A stretch of DNA of 7,869 bases, from assembly GCA_015494005.1 (NCBI GenBank), contig WGCB01000325.1:1-7869 (forward strand), in the 5' to 3' direction. The translations under genes were made by a program, and so were the position numbers. The notes under the pieces are model-generated. The model saw only the letters and a program-made list of their open reading frames with translations, ran no database searches and had not been told where the DNA came from. Positions 1 to 5,900 of this stretch are shown here, one piece after another. This DNA comes from Caldilineaceae bacterium (GTDB taxonomy: Bacteria; Chloroflexota; Anaerolineae; Caldilineales; Caldilineaceae). The stretch's first letter is position 1. The number at the start of each line of letters is the position of its first letter.

Positions 1-798
1 AAGCCCATGATCTACTACCCCCTCTCCATGCTCATGCTGGCGGGGATCCGAGAGATCCTGGTCATCAGCTCGCCCCAGGCCTTGCCCCTCTTCCGCACCC
101 TGCTGCGGGACGGGAGCCAGTGGGGGCTGAGCTTCCACTACCAGGAGCAGGCCGAGCCCCGGGGCATCGCGGAAGCCTTCCTCCTGGGCCGGGAGTTCAT
201 CGGCGACGATCCGGTCTGCCTGATCCTGGGGGACAACATCTTCTACGGCCACGGCCTGCCCGAGAAGCTCCAGAGCGCGGCCCAGCTCCAGTCCGGCGGC
301 CTGGTCTTCGCCTACCCGGTCCGGGACCCGGAGCGCTACGGTGTGGTGGAGTTCGACGAGTCCGGCAAGGCCCTGAGCATCGAGGAGAAGCCCAGGCAGC
401 CCCGCTCCCACTACGCGGTGCCGGGCATCTATTTCTACGACAACCAGGTGGTGGAGATCGCCGCTAACCTGACTCCGTCCGACCGAGGGGAGCTGGAGAT
501 CACCGATGTGAACCTGGCCTACCTGGAGCGGGGCCAGCTCCGGGTGGAGGTCCTGGGCCGGGGATTCGCCTGGCTGGACGCCGGCACCCACGAGTCCTTG
601 CTCCAGGCGGCCAATTTCGTCCAGGCCCTGCAGGAACGCCAGGGCATGATGATCTCCTGCCCGGAGGAGATCGCCTTCCGCCGGGGCTTCATCGACCGGG
701 AGCAGCTGGAAACCCTGGCCCTCGGCATGAACAAGAACCGCTACGGCCGCTACCTGATGGACGTGGCCCGAGGCGCGATGGACCTGGGATTCGCCTGA
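1..798 (+). CDS. rfbA: Glucose-1-phosphate thymidylyltransferase (5' end missing)
   Basis: This enzyme joins glucose-1-phosphate and dTTP to give dTDP-glucose, the first step of dTDP-rhamnose and other dTDP-deoxysugar pathways, in the cytoplasm. The frame is open from base 1, and the first visible residues [18 protein letters not shown] match the segment just after the N-terminal nucleotide-binding loop of RfbA. About 25 N-terminal residues, including the GxGTRL loop, therefore lie outside the window; 265 residues are visible against a usual 290-300. Visible family motifs are [10 protein letters not shown] (visible residues 74-83, with the metal-binding Asp), EEKP (128-131) and AWLDAGTH (190-197). 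The C-terminal tail around [12 protein letters not shown] and KNRYGRYL is also typical of RfbA. The ATG at 7 is internal and not the real start. The stop overlaps the start of the next gene by one base (TGATG), which suggests translational coupling. No promoter is visible here. Confidence 0.95.
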   Translation, partial: KPMIYYPLSMLMLAGIREILVISSPQALPLFRTLLRDGSQWGLSFHYQEQAEPRGIAEAFLLGREFIGDDPVCLILGDNIFYGHGLPEKLQSAAQLQSGGLVFAYPVRDPERYGVVEFDESGKALSIEEKPRQPRSHYAVPGIYFYDNQVVEIAANLTPSDRGELEITDVNLAYLERGQLRVEVLGRGFAWLDAGTHESLLQAANFVQALQERQGMMISCPEEIAFRRGFIDREQLETLALGMNKNRYGRYLMDVARGAMDLGFA

Positions 799-1571
799 TG
801 GAGAGCGCCATTCGTTCCGTGCCCGCCCTGGCCGCTGGGCTACGCCGAACTCACTGTCACCCGCTGCCTGTCTCCAGCACGGCGCTGTTCGGCCAGCGCG
901 CCCTGGTGCCCCTCTACCAAGTGGAGAACGGCAGCCAGGACCGGGAGATCGCCGGAGCGGCCCACGCGGTGAGCACGGTGGCGGACATGCTGCGCCGCCT
1001 GGCCTCGGCCTACGGGGAGTGGCGCGACTTCGACGTCCCGGCCTTCTTCAACCTGTGGCCGGAACAGGCCCGGCTCCTGGTCCACATCAGCGAGCGGGTG
1101 AGCACCGTCCACGTGACCTTCTACGCGGACCTGCTCCTGCCCTCCTTCCAGCGGGTGGAGCGCTACTGGGCGGAGGAGTTCTTCCCCGCCTTCCACGCGG
1201 CCCACCCCTTCCACCGCCAGCCGGACCGACGCACCTCCTACAACGAACACTTCCTGGAGATCACCCAACCCAAGATGGTGGCCTACTGGGAGCGCCTGCT
1301 CCGGGTGGTGCGGGCGGTCCAGGAGGAGCTGAGCACGGACCCGACCTTCCTGGCCGCAGCCGGTGGGGGCGAGGAGCGGGAGCGCTGGCGGCGGGTCTGG
1401 CAGGAGGAGCCGGCCCCGGGGCTGCCTGCCGCCCTGCTCCCAGGCCTGGACGAGCTGCCCAGCCTGACCCTGTCCATGAACTTCCCCCTGCCCGCCCATC
1501 GTCAGCTGGGCCGGCTGCGACGGCTGCGACGCACCTGGGAGCGGTTCGGCCCCAGGAGACGGAGTGGGTAA
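798..1571 (+). CDS. Unrecognised 257-residue protein between rfbA and rfbB
   Basis: I do not recognise this family. The ORF encodes 257 residues, starts at an ATG overlapping the rfbA stop (TGATG) and ends 29 bases before rfbB, so it is almost certainly translated in the same operon. From about residue 35 onward the codons show the strong G/C third-position bias of the neighbouring genes, supporting a real gene. The first 30 or so codons are less typical (cta, cga, act, tgt), so the start could be further in. The protein is soluble-looking, with no signal peptide or membrane span. The middle (about residues 60-180) is rich in aromatic residues and looks helical, with segments such as FFNLWPEQARLLVHISERVS, VERYWAEEFFPAFH and YWERLLRVVRAVQEEL. 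The C-terminus is very Arg-rich (RLRRLRRTWERFGPRRR). Its position suggests a link to dTDP-sugar or polysaccharide metabolism, but nothing in the sequence shows a catalytic role. Confidence 0.75.
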   Translation: MESAIRSVPALAAGLRRTHCHPLPVSSTALFGQRALVPLYQVENGSQDREIAGAAHAVSTVADMLRRLASAYGEWRDFDVPAFFNLWPEQARLLVHISERVSTVHVTFYADLLLPSFQRVERYWAEEFFPAFHAAHPFHRQPDRRTSYNEHFLEITQPKMVAYWERLLRVVRAVQEELSTDPTFLAAAGGGEERERWRRVWQEEPAPGLPAALLPGLDELPSLTLSMNFPLPAHRQLGRLRRLRRTWERFGPRRRSG

Positions 1572-1584
1572 CACATTCATCCAC

Positions 1585-1591
1585 AAGGAGG
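1585..1591 (+). promoter_or_regulatory. Ribosome binding site of rfbB
   Basis: AAGGAGG lies 9 bases before the ATG at 1601. It is a near-perfect Shine-Dalgarno sequence and fixes the rfbB start, although the frame stays open far upstream. Confidence 0.85.
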
Positions 1592-1600
1592 CATCCCCTG

Positions 1601-2629
1601 ATGAAAAACATCCTGGTCACTGGCGGCGCGGGCTTCATCGGCTGCAATTTCGTCCGCTACATGCTGGACAAATACCCGGACTACCGCATCGTGGTCTACG
1701 ACAAACTGACCTACGCTGGCCGCCTGGAAAACCTGCAGGACGTGGCCCAGGCCCATCCCCACCGCTACCACTTCGTCCAGGGGGACATCTGCGACGCGGC
1801 CCAGGTGGAGGAGACCATCCGGGAGCACGACATCGACACCATCGTCAACTTCGCTGCGGAGAGCCACGTGGACCGCAGCATCCTGGAGCCGGACGCCTTC
1901 ATCCGCACGGACGTCTACGGCACCTACGTGCTCCTGGAGGCGGCCCGCAAGTTCGGCAACCTGCGCTACCACCAGATCAGCACAGATGAGGTCTACGGCC
2001 ACATCGAGGGGGATCACAGCAGCGTGGAGACGGACAATCTGGCCCCTCGCAGCCCCTACGCGGCCAGCAAGGCCAGCGGCGACCACCTGGTGAACGCCTA
2101 CCACATCACCTACGGCCTGCCCGTCACCATCACCCGGGGAGCGAACAACGTGGGCCCCTACCAGTACCCGGAGAAGGTGGTGCCCCTTTTCGTGACCAAC
2201 GCCCTGAACGACATGCCCCTGCCCGTCTACGGGGACGGCCAGCAGATGCGGGACTACCAGTACGTGGTGGACCACTGCGAGGGGATCGACCTGGTGCTCC
2301 ACCAGGGCCAGCTGGGGGAGGCCTACAACATCGGCACGGGCCAGGAGATCACCAACCTGGAGATGGTGGAGATCCTGTTGGATGAGCTGGAGAAACCCCG
2401 CTCCCTGATCCAGCACGTGGAGGACCGCCAGGGCCACGACCGGCGCTACAGCCTGAACGTAGACAAGATCCGGGCCCTAGGCTGGGAGCCAGCCCACACC
2501 TGCGAAGAGGCCATCCGCAAGACCGTGCGCTGGTACGTGGAGAACCGCTGGTGGTGGGAGCCCATCCGCCAGGGGGAATTCCAGGAGTACTACCAGCGGG
2601 TCTACGGGCAGCGGAAAATCCTCAGCTGA
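1601..2629 (+). CDS. rfbB: dTDP-glucose 4,6-dehydratase
   Basis: This enzyme converts dTDP-glucose to dTDP-4-keto-6-deoxyglucose with bound NAD+, the second step of dTDP-rhamnose synthesis. It is an extended short-chain dehydrogenase/reductase of 342 residues, close to the usual 330-360. The N-terminal Rossmann motif GGAGFIG is at residues 8-14. DKLTYAGRLENL (34-45) and NFAAESHVDRSI (83-94) are family signatures. The dehydratase triad T128-D129-E130 (in STDEVYG) and the Y153-x3-K157 pair (YAASK) are all present, so it should be active. NNVGPYQYPEK and the RDYQYVVDHC region agree with substrate-binding loops of RfbB. The start is set by AAGGAGG nine bases upstream; the same frame is open much further upstream but without coding character. 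It follows rfbA and the unknown gene in one operon. rfbC and rfbD are not visible, so the final sugar (rhamnose or another deoxysugar) is not settled. Confidence 0.96.
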   Translation: MKNILVTGGAGFIGCNFVRYMLDKYPDYRIVVYDKLTYAGRLENLQDVAQAHPHRYHFVQGDICDAAQVEETIREHDIDTIVNFAAESHVDRSILEPDAFIRTDVYGTYVLLEAARKFGNLRYHQISTDEVYGHIEGDHSSVETDNLAPRSPYAASKASGDHLVNAYHITYGLPVTITRGANNVGPYQYPEKVVPLFVTNALNDMPLPVYGDGQQMRDYQYVVDHCEGIDLVLHQGQLGEAYNIGTGQEITNLEMVEILLDELEKPRSLIQHVEDRQGHDRRYSLNVDKIRALGWEPAHTCEEAIRKTVRWYVENRWWWEPIRQGEFQEYYQRVYGQRKILS

Positions 2630-2759
2630 GGCAATGCAACAGGGGAAGCGAAGCAACGGGAGACGGCGGAGGGAAGCCGCGTCCCAGTGACGGAAAGTGC
2701 TCCTGCGCGCAACGAATCGGTAGGCCAATCCATCAACCCACCCATGTTCGGCCCAAGTC
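2630..2759 (+). other. Spacer between rfbB and the sigma factor gene
   Basis: There is no gene in these 130 bases. A modest imperfect hairpin is possible at 2662-2683 (GACG-CGG pairing with CCG-CGTC, one bulged G, loop AGGGAAG), but no T-run follows, so it is not a convincing intrinsic terminator. No clear sigma-70 promoter is seen. An ECF-type promoter for the next gene could lie here (for example around CGCAACGAATCGG, 2709-2721), but I cannot support a specific site. No Shine-Dalgarno sequence precedes the ATG at 2760. Confidence 0.4.
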
Positions 2760-3338
2760 ATGGTCTCGATTAGTCCATCCCAGGTGTCCGCGGAGCTGGG
2801 GCTGCTGAACCAGGTGAAGAACGGCGACCAGGGGGCTCTCATGGCCCTCTACGAGCGCTACGGCAACCTGGTCTACAGCCTGGCTCTGCGTGTCCTGCGC
2901 CAGCCTTCCCTGGCCGAGGAGGTCACCCAGGATGTCTTCCTGAAACTGTGGCGGCAGGCGGACAGCTGGGATCCGACTATGGGGCGCTTCAGCAGCTGGC
3001 TGTTGACCGTCACCCGGAATGCGGCCATCGACCGCCTGCGCAAGGAGCAGCGCCGGCCCACCTCGGACTCCACGCCCCTGGAGAACGTGGCCCACATCCT
3101 GAGCGACGAGAGCATCCTGGACACGGCCCAGTGGCACGACGGCCAGCTCCTGCGCCAGCTCATGGGCCAGCTGCCCGACGAGCAGCGCCAGGTGATCGAG
3201 CTGGCCTTTTTCTATGGCCTGACCCACGCTCAGATGGCCGAGCAGCTGGGCCTGCCCCTGGGCACGGTGAAGACCCGGGTGCGCCTGGCCCTGAAAAAGC
3301 TGAAGGAGATGTGGGACAAAGCCCACCGGGACGCCTAG
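2760..3338 (+). CDS. ECF-family RNA polymerase sigma factor (SigK-like)
   Basis: This is a group-4 (ECF) sigma factor of 192 residues that directs RNA polymerase to a special set of promoters. Region 2 spans about residues 27-99, with the core-binding and -10 recognition helices around ALYERYGNLVYSLALRVL, EEVTQDVFLKLW (53-64) and SSWLLTVTRNAAIDRLRKE (78-96). After a linker, region 4 spans about 130-185, with LPDEQRQVIELAFFYGLTHA and the helix-turn-helix MAEQLGLPLGTVKTRVRLALKKLK. Length and two-domain layout are normal. The ATG at 2760 is the first possible start after an in-frame TAG at 2721. It has no Shine-Dalgarno sequence, so the mRNA may be leaderless; a GTG at codon 9 is a weaker alternative. 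The downstream RskA-type gene is its likely inhibitor, which is why I compare it to SigK. The signal it answers to is not shown by the sequence. Confidence 0.93.
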   Translation: MVSISPSQVSAELGLLNQVKNGDQGALMALYERYGNLVYSLALRVLRQPSLAEEVTQDVFLKLWRQADSWDPTMGRFSSWLLTVTRNAAIDRLRKEQRRPTSDSTPLENVAHILSDESILDTAQWHDGQLLRQLMGQLPDEQRQVIELAFFYGLTHAQMAEQLGLPLGTVKTRVRLALKKLKEMWDKAHRDA

Positions 3339-3542
3339 TTTCGATCTCGATCCCGGGAAATGGCGCAGATCCAATCCACCAGGTTTCAACGTTTGCTTAA
3401 CGATACACCTGTTCCTTTCAAGGACAGGCCTGCCCGTCATCGAGAACAAGTGCGGCCTGGTCGGTGAGCGCAGTGCAAGGGCTGCCCGTCACATGGCAGA
3501 CGGCACCATCGACTGGACACGATTTAGCGTGAGTGATTCAGA
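3339..3542 (+). other. 204-base gap between sigma and anti-sigma genes
   Basis: No gene is visible. The gap contains a near-repeat of 13 bases, GGCCTGCCCGTCA (3427-3439) and GGGCTGCCCGTCA (3479-3491), with 12 of 13 bases the same and starts 52 bases apart. An AT-richer patch lies at about 3382-3402 (TTTCAACGTTTGCTTAACG). No convincing -35/-10 pair, T-run terminator or Shine-Dalgarno sequence was found. The gap may hold a separate promoter for the anti-sigma gene. Confidence 0.4.
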
Positions 3543-4394
3543 ATGAACAAACCGGAAAACCCCGCTCCGAACCAGAACCGACATCAACCCGAGGAGGACC
3601 AGGAGGCCATCTGCGAGGCCGTGAAGGCCCTGATCCCAGCCTATGCCCTGGGCGCCACGGATCCCCAGGAGGAGGCCCTGATCAAGGCCCACCTGGAGCA
3701 CTGCCCGGAGGCCCTGGCCGAGCTGGCCTCCTACGCGGCCTTGAACGAGGCCCTCCTCTACAGCGCGCCCCCCGCGGAGGCTCCCCGGGAGCTGGGCGAA
3801 CGCCTGCGCCGCTCCCTGGGCTCCACCAGAGCCGCTGCGCCGACTGCATCGCCGCGTCCCGGCCTGCTGGCCAGGGTCGCCGGCCTCTTCTCCGGGCTGG
3901 CAGGCCCCTCCTTCTCCTTGGGCCAGGCAGTGACTGCCCTGGCCGTCCTGGCCCTGGTGGTCACCAACTTCTACTGGGGCGCCCAGGTCCAGGCCCTGCG
4001 GACGGAACAGGCCCGGCTCGCCCAACAGCTGGATCGCCAGGTCACCGCCATGGGCCTGATCATGACGGCCCAGGAAGTGAAACGAGTGAACCTGCCCCCG
4101 GCCCAGGAAGCCAGCCCAGCCCATGCCGAGCTGGTCTGGAGCCCGGAAAACCGGGTCGCCATGCTCTACGCGGAGGCCTTCCCGCCCCTGCCCCCGGACA
4201 AAGCCTACCAGCTCTGGCTGATCCGGGGTGACGAGCGGATCAGTGGGGGCCTCTTCCGGGTCAACGAAGATGGCCAGGGCATCCTGGTGGTGGAGGCGCC
4301 GGAGCCCCTGGACCATTTCGATGGGTTCGGCATCACCCCGGAGCCGGCCACAGGCAGCCCAGGCCCCACCGCCTCGCCTGTGGTCAAAGGGTAG
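3543..4394 (+). CDS. RskA-like transmembrane anti-sigma factor
   Basis: This 283-residue protein most likely holds the ECF sigma factor at the membrane until a signal triggers its release. The N-terminal anti-sigma domain covers about residues 17-75 (AVKALIPAYALGATDPQEEALIKAHLEHCPEALAEL). It retains H50 and C54 of the zinc-binding HxxxCxxC motif, but the second Cys is replaced by Ala (A57), so zinc binding is doubtful. One membrane span is at about 126-147 (QAVTALAVLALVVTNFYWG), followed by a short coiled-coil-like stretch (about 148-168). The outer domain matches the RskA C-terminal family: AYQLWLIRGDERISGGLF and VEAPEPLDHFDGFGITPEP, then SPGPTASPVV. The start lacks a clear Shine-Dalgarno sequence. 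Unusually, it sits 204 bases after its sigma gene instead of overlapping it. The assignment as this sigma factor's partner rests on gene order and family match. Confidence 0.9.
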   Translation: MNKPENPAPNQNRHQPEEDQEAICEAVKALIPAYALGATDPQEEALIKAHLEHCPEALAELASYAALNEALLYSAPPAEAPRELGERLRRSLGSTRAAAPTASPRPGLLARVAGLFSGLAGPSFSLGQAVTALAVLALVVTNFYWGAQVQALRTEQARLAQQLDRQVTAMGLIMTAQEVKRVNLPPAQEASPAHAELVWSPENRVAMLYAEAFPPLPPDKAYQLWLIRGDERISGGLFRVNEDGQGILVVEAPEPLDHFDGFGITPEPATGSPGPTASPVVKG

Positions 4395-4406
4395 TCCACC
4401 CCAGCC

Positions 4407-5345
4407 ATGACCCTGCGTTTCGCCCGCCTGGGCGACCTCCCCGAGGTGCAACAGCTCTACCAGGAGGCCCGCCACGCCTTTCGCACCTGCGGGCTGGAGG
4501 ATCTGCCTGGCCTGATCCAGGAGGGCGTGGCTGTGGTGGGGGAGACGGTGCTCGTCCCGCCACGCCTGTGGGGATTTCTGGGCATCCAGGTGGAGGAACG
4601 GCCCAGCACCTTGCCGTCCACAACGCCGACCCGGGCCTATCTGCGGGCGGCGTTGTTGGATCTAGGCCATCCGCCCAGCCGGGAGCTCCCCGACCTCCTG
4701 CGGCTGGCCCTGGCCCGCCTGGCCCGGGAGGAGACGCCCGTCCAGGTGATGGCCATCGCCTCTGCCGGCTGGCTGCGGTATCCTCTGGAGCGGGCCGGCT
4801 TCCGTCCGGTGGATGCCCTGCGCTTCTACGTCCACACCCGCCGGGACGTGCCCCCGGCGACCGGCCCCGCCACCTTGCGCCCAGCACGGCAGGAGGACCT
4901 GCGTCCGCTGGCCCTCCTGGACCGAGAGGCCTTCGCGCCCCTCTGGCACATGGGGACGGAGGAGCTCGCCCAGCTGATGGTCACGGGCCGAGTCCAGGTG
5001 GCGGAGTGGCAGGGGGAGCTGGCCGGGTACACCTCCCTGGCCTTCTACCAGCGGGAGAATGGAGGTGAGCGGGAGGCCCAGCTGGTGCGCCTGGCCGTCC
5101 ATCCTCGCTTCCAGGGGCGAGGCATTGGCCGCCAGCTCCTGGCCGAGAGCCTCCGCTACGCCCATAGCCTGGAGGCCTTCCGGGTCCAGCTCAACACCCA
5201 GGAGAGCAACCGCCGATCCCAGCAGCTGTACCAGGCCTTCGGCTTCCGCCAGGTGGGTGGCCTGGTCCCGGTGATGATCCACATGCCCGGCCAGCCGCCC
5301 CCTGGCATTGGTCCTGGGGCCAGGCGGCTATCGGGACCGGTCTGA
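4407..5345 (+). CDS. Two-domain GNAT-family N-acetyltransferase
   Basis: The protein has 312 residues and appears to consist of two GNAT folds. The C-terminal half (about 150-298) has a clear acetyl-CoA site: VRLAVHPRFQGRGIGRQLL (227-245), with the Q/RxxGxG loop Q236-G-R-G-I-G241. It is followed by NTQESNRRSQQLYQAFGFRQVG (263 onward), where Y275 is in the usual general-acid position. The N-terminal half (about 1-145) keeps only the GNAT-like end, YPLERAGFRPVDALRFYVH (125 onward), and no recognisable acetyl-CoA loop, so it is probably inactive or substrate-binding. The substrate cannot be told from sequence; tandem GNATs act on amino acids, peptides, antibiotics or protein N-termini. It starts 12 bases after the anti-sigma gene without its own Shine-Dalgarno sequence, so it is probably in the same transcript. 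The C-terminal tail after about residue 295 is a Gly/Pro-rich extension. Confidence 0.88.
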   Translation: MTLRFARLGDLPEVQQLYQEARHAFRTCGLEDLPGLIQEGVAVVGETVLVPPRLWGFLGIQVEERPSTLPSTTPTRAYLRAALLDLGHPPSRELPDLLRLALARLAREETPVQVMAIASAGWLRYPLERAGFRPVDALRFYVHTRRDVPPATGPATLRPARQEDLRPLALLDREAFAPLWHMGTEELAQLMVTGRVQVAEWQGELAGYTSLAFYQRENGGEREAQLVRLAVHPRFQGRGIGRQLLAESLRYAHSLEAFRVQLNTQESNRRSQQLYQAFGFRQVGGLVPVMIHMPGQPPPGIGPGARRLSGPV

Positions 5346-5365
5346 AAATTAGTTTGCAGGCGCAT

Positions 5366-5394
5366 TTGACAAACCGCCTCCCATGCTCTATACT
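5366..5394 (+). promoter_or_regulatory. Sigma-70-type promoter of the cold-shock leader
   Basis: TTGACA (5366-5371), a 17-base spacer, then TATACT (5389-5394). This is an almost perfect housekeeping promoter, placed 21 bases after the acetyltransferase stop. The expected transcription start is near 5401. It is the best promoter in the window and implies strong basal transcription. Confidence 0.88.
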
Positions 5395-5400
5395 GGGGAA

Positions 5401-5481
5401 GAATTGCGAGCTAGATTGTCTGAAGGAAGCACCTGTTTGGCACATGACGTACCCCTCAGGAGCACTCCTGAGGGGTTTTTT
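5401..5481 (+). ncRNA. Predicted ~80-nt terminated leader or small RNA upstream of csp
   Basis: RNA starting near 5401 would run only about 80 bases before the intrinsic terminator at 5452-5481. No ORF with a ribosome binding site is seen in it. It is therefore either a small RNA in its own right or the prematurely ended form of the csp messenger. It does not match any RNA family I recognise by eye. A partly competing fold is possible: 5424-5435 can pair imperfectly with 5457-5469, which overlaps both arms of the terminator. Confidence 0.45.
5452..5481 (+). terminator. Intrinsic terminator inside the csp leader
   Basis: CCCCTCAGGA (5452-5461), loop GCAC, and TCCTGAGGGG (5466-5475) form a perfect 10-bp stem followed at once by six T (5476-5481). 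This is a textbook Rho-independent terminator. It lies downstream of the promoter at 5366-5394 and upstream of the csp start codon. It could also end transcripts reading through from the acetyltransferase gene. Confidence 0.9.
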
Positions 5482-5540
5482 GTCGAAAGACGCTTCCCCA
5501 GCTCTCTGGTGAGTGGTTAACAGTTTCTTTCTTTCCTCAG

Positions 5541-5562
5541 TACCAAAGGAGTACCAAATGAG
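5541..5562 (+). repeat. Tandem 11-base duplication forming the csp RBS and start
   Basis: TACCAAAGGAG (5541-5551) is followed directly by TACCAAATGAG (5552-5562), with 10 of 11 bases identical. The first copy supplies the Shine-Dalgarno sequence AAAGGAG (5545-5551). The second supplies the ATG start (5558-5560), six bases further on. A pyrimidine-only tract, TTTCTTTCTTTCCTC (5524-5538), lies just upstream. Confidence 0.85.
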
Positions 5563-5770
5563 TGAGCGTGTCGAAGGTCGAGTGAAGTGGTTCAACACCA
5601 CCAAGGGTTTTGGTTTCATTGAGTGGGACGGCGGGGACGATGTGTTCGTCCACTACAGCGCCATCTCCGGCAATGGCTTCCGGAACCTGGAGGAGGGTCA
5701 GCGAGTCACCTTCGTGATCACCCAGGGCCCCAAGGGGCTCGCCGCTTCCGACGTCGAAGTCGTCGGCTAA
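5558..5770 (+). CDS. Cold-shock protein (CspA family)
   Basis: This is a 70-residue single-domain cold-shock protein that binds single-stranded RNA or DNA and melts RNA secondary structure. The RNA-binding motifs are intact: KGFGFI (RNP1, residues 16-21) and VFVHY (RNP2, 29-33), after the typical EGRVKWFN start (6-13). Length is normal for the family. The ATG at 5558 is chosen because AAAGGAG lies six bases upstream and the protein then begins exactly as its relatives do; an in-frame GTG at 5513 would add 15 atypical residues. The gene stands alone, with a strong promoter at 5366-5394, a leader holding an intrinsic terminator, and a strong terminator after it. Expression probably depends on reading through the leader terminator, because I see no good promoter between 5482 and 5540. 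Which Csp paralogue it is cannot be told. Confidence 0.96.
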   Translation: MSERVEGRVKWFNTTKGFGFIEWDGGDDVFVHYSAISGNGFRNLEEGQRVTFVITQGPKGLAASDVEVVG

Positions 5771-5838
5771 TCAGCAAATATTGGGGGTGATGAAACCAAC
5801 CCCTGCGTTTCTACGCTCCACCAAGATTTGCAAAAACG

Positions 5839-5872
5839 ACGGACGGTGTCCTTTGCGACGCCGTCCGTTTTT
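5839..5872 (+). terminator. Intrinsic terminator after csp, possibly bidirectional
   Basis: ACGGACGGTGTC (5839-5850) pairs with GACGCCGTCCGT (5857-5868) in a 12-bp stem with one G-U pair and loop CTTTGC, followed by TTTT (5869-5872) and more T-rich sequence. It is a clear intrinsic terminator for csp. On the other strand the hairpin is followed, after two or three bases, by a run of five T (complement of 5832-5836). It may therefore also end the converging amidase transcript, whose stop is about 85 bases away. Confidence 0.9.
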
Positions 5873-5900
5873 GTTTCCTCCTCTTAGTCCCTGATGGTTA

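Noticed and set aside
840..1586. Minus-strand open frame of 248 codons opposite the unknown gene
   Set aside because: The plus-strand frame has the start overlap with rfbA, operon position and better codon bias. The minus frame has no ribosome binding site or recognisable domain. Because the plus protein is itself unrecognised, this rejection is a little less certain than the others.
1019..1600. Upstream extension of the rfbB frame
   Set aside because: The extension is Pro/Gly/Arg-rich shadow of the unknown gene. AAGGAGG at 1585-1591 and the normal RfbB N-terminus fix the start at 1601.
1577..2437. Long minus-strand open frame (286 codons) opposite rfbB
   Set aside because: It is a shadow of rfbB caused by the strong G/C third-position bias. 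Its translation is Val/Leu/His/Gln-rich with no domain, and the plus strand encodes a complete enzyme.
2662..2683. Hairpin after rfbB as an intrinsic terminator
   Set aside because: The stem has a bulge and no T-run follows, so there is not enough to call a terminator.
3380..3410. Possible promoter in the AT-richer patch before the anti-sigma gene
   Set aside because: TTGCTT and GATACA-like pieces exist, but no pair has acceptable spacing and match.
2733..3449. Minus-strand open frame of 238 codons opposite the sigma factor
   Set aside because: It is a shadow frame; the plus strand holds both conserved sigma regions.
3489..4475. Minus-strand open frame of 328 codons opposite the anti-sigma gene
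   Set aside because: The plus strand encodes a well-matched RskA-like protein. The minus frame gives a Gly/Gln-rich low-complexity translation and crosses the intergenic gap.
5513..5557. Longer csp protein starting at GTG 5513
   Set aside because: It would add 15 residues not seen in cold-shock proteins and ignore the strong AAAGGAG six bases before ATG 5558.
5783..5803. Short GGGGT/ACCCC hairpin after the csp stop as a regulatory element
   Set aside because: It has only five pairs and a ten-base loop, and the strong terminator lies a little downstream. It may be chance.
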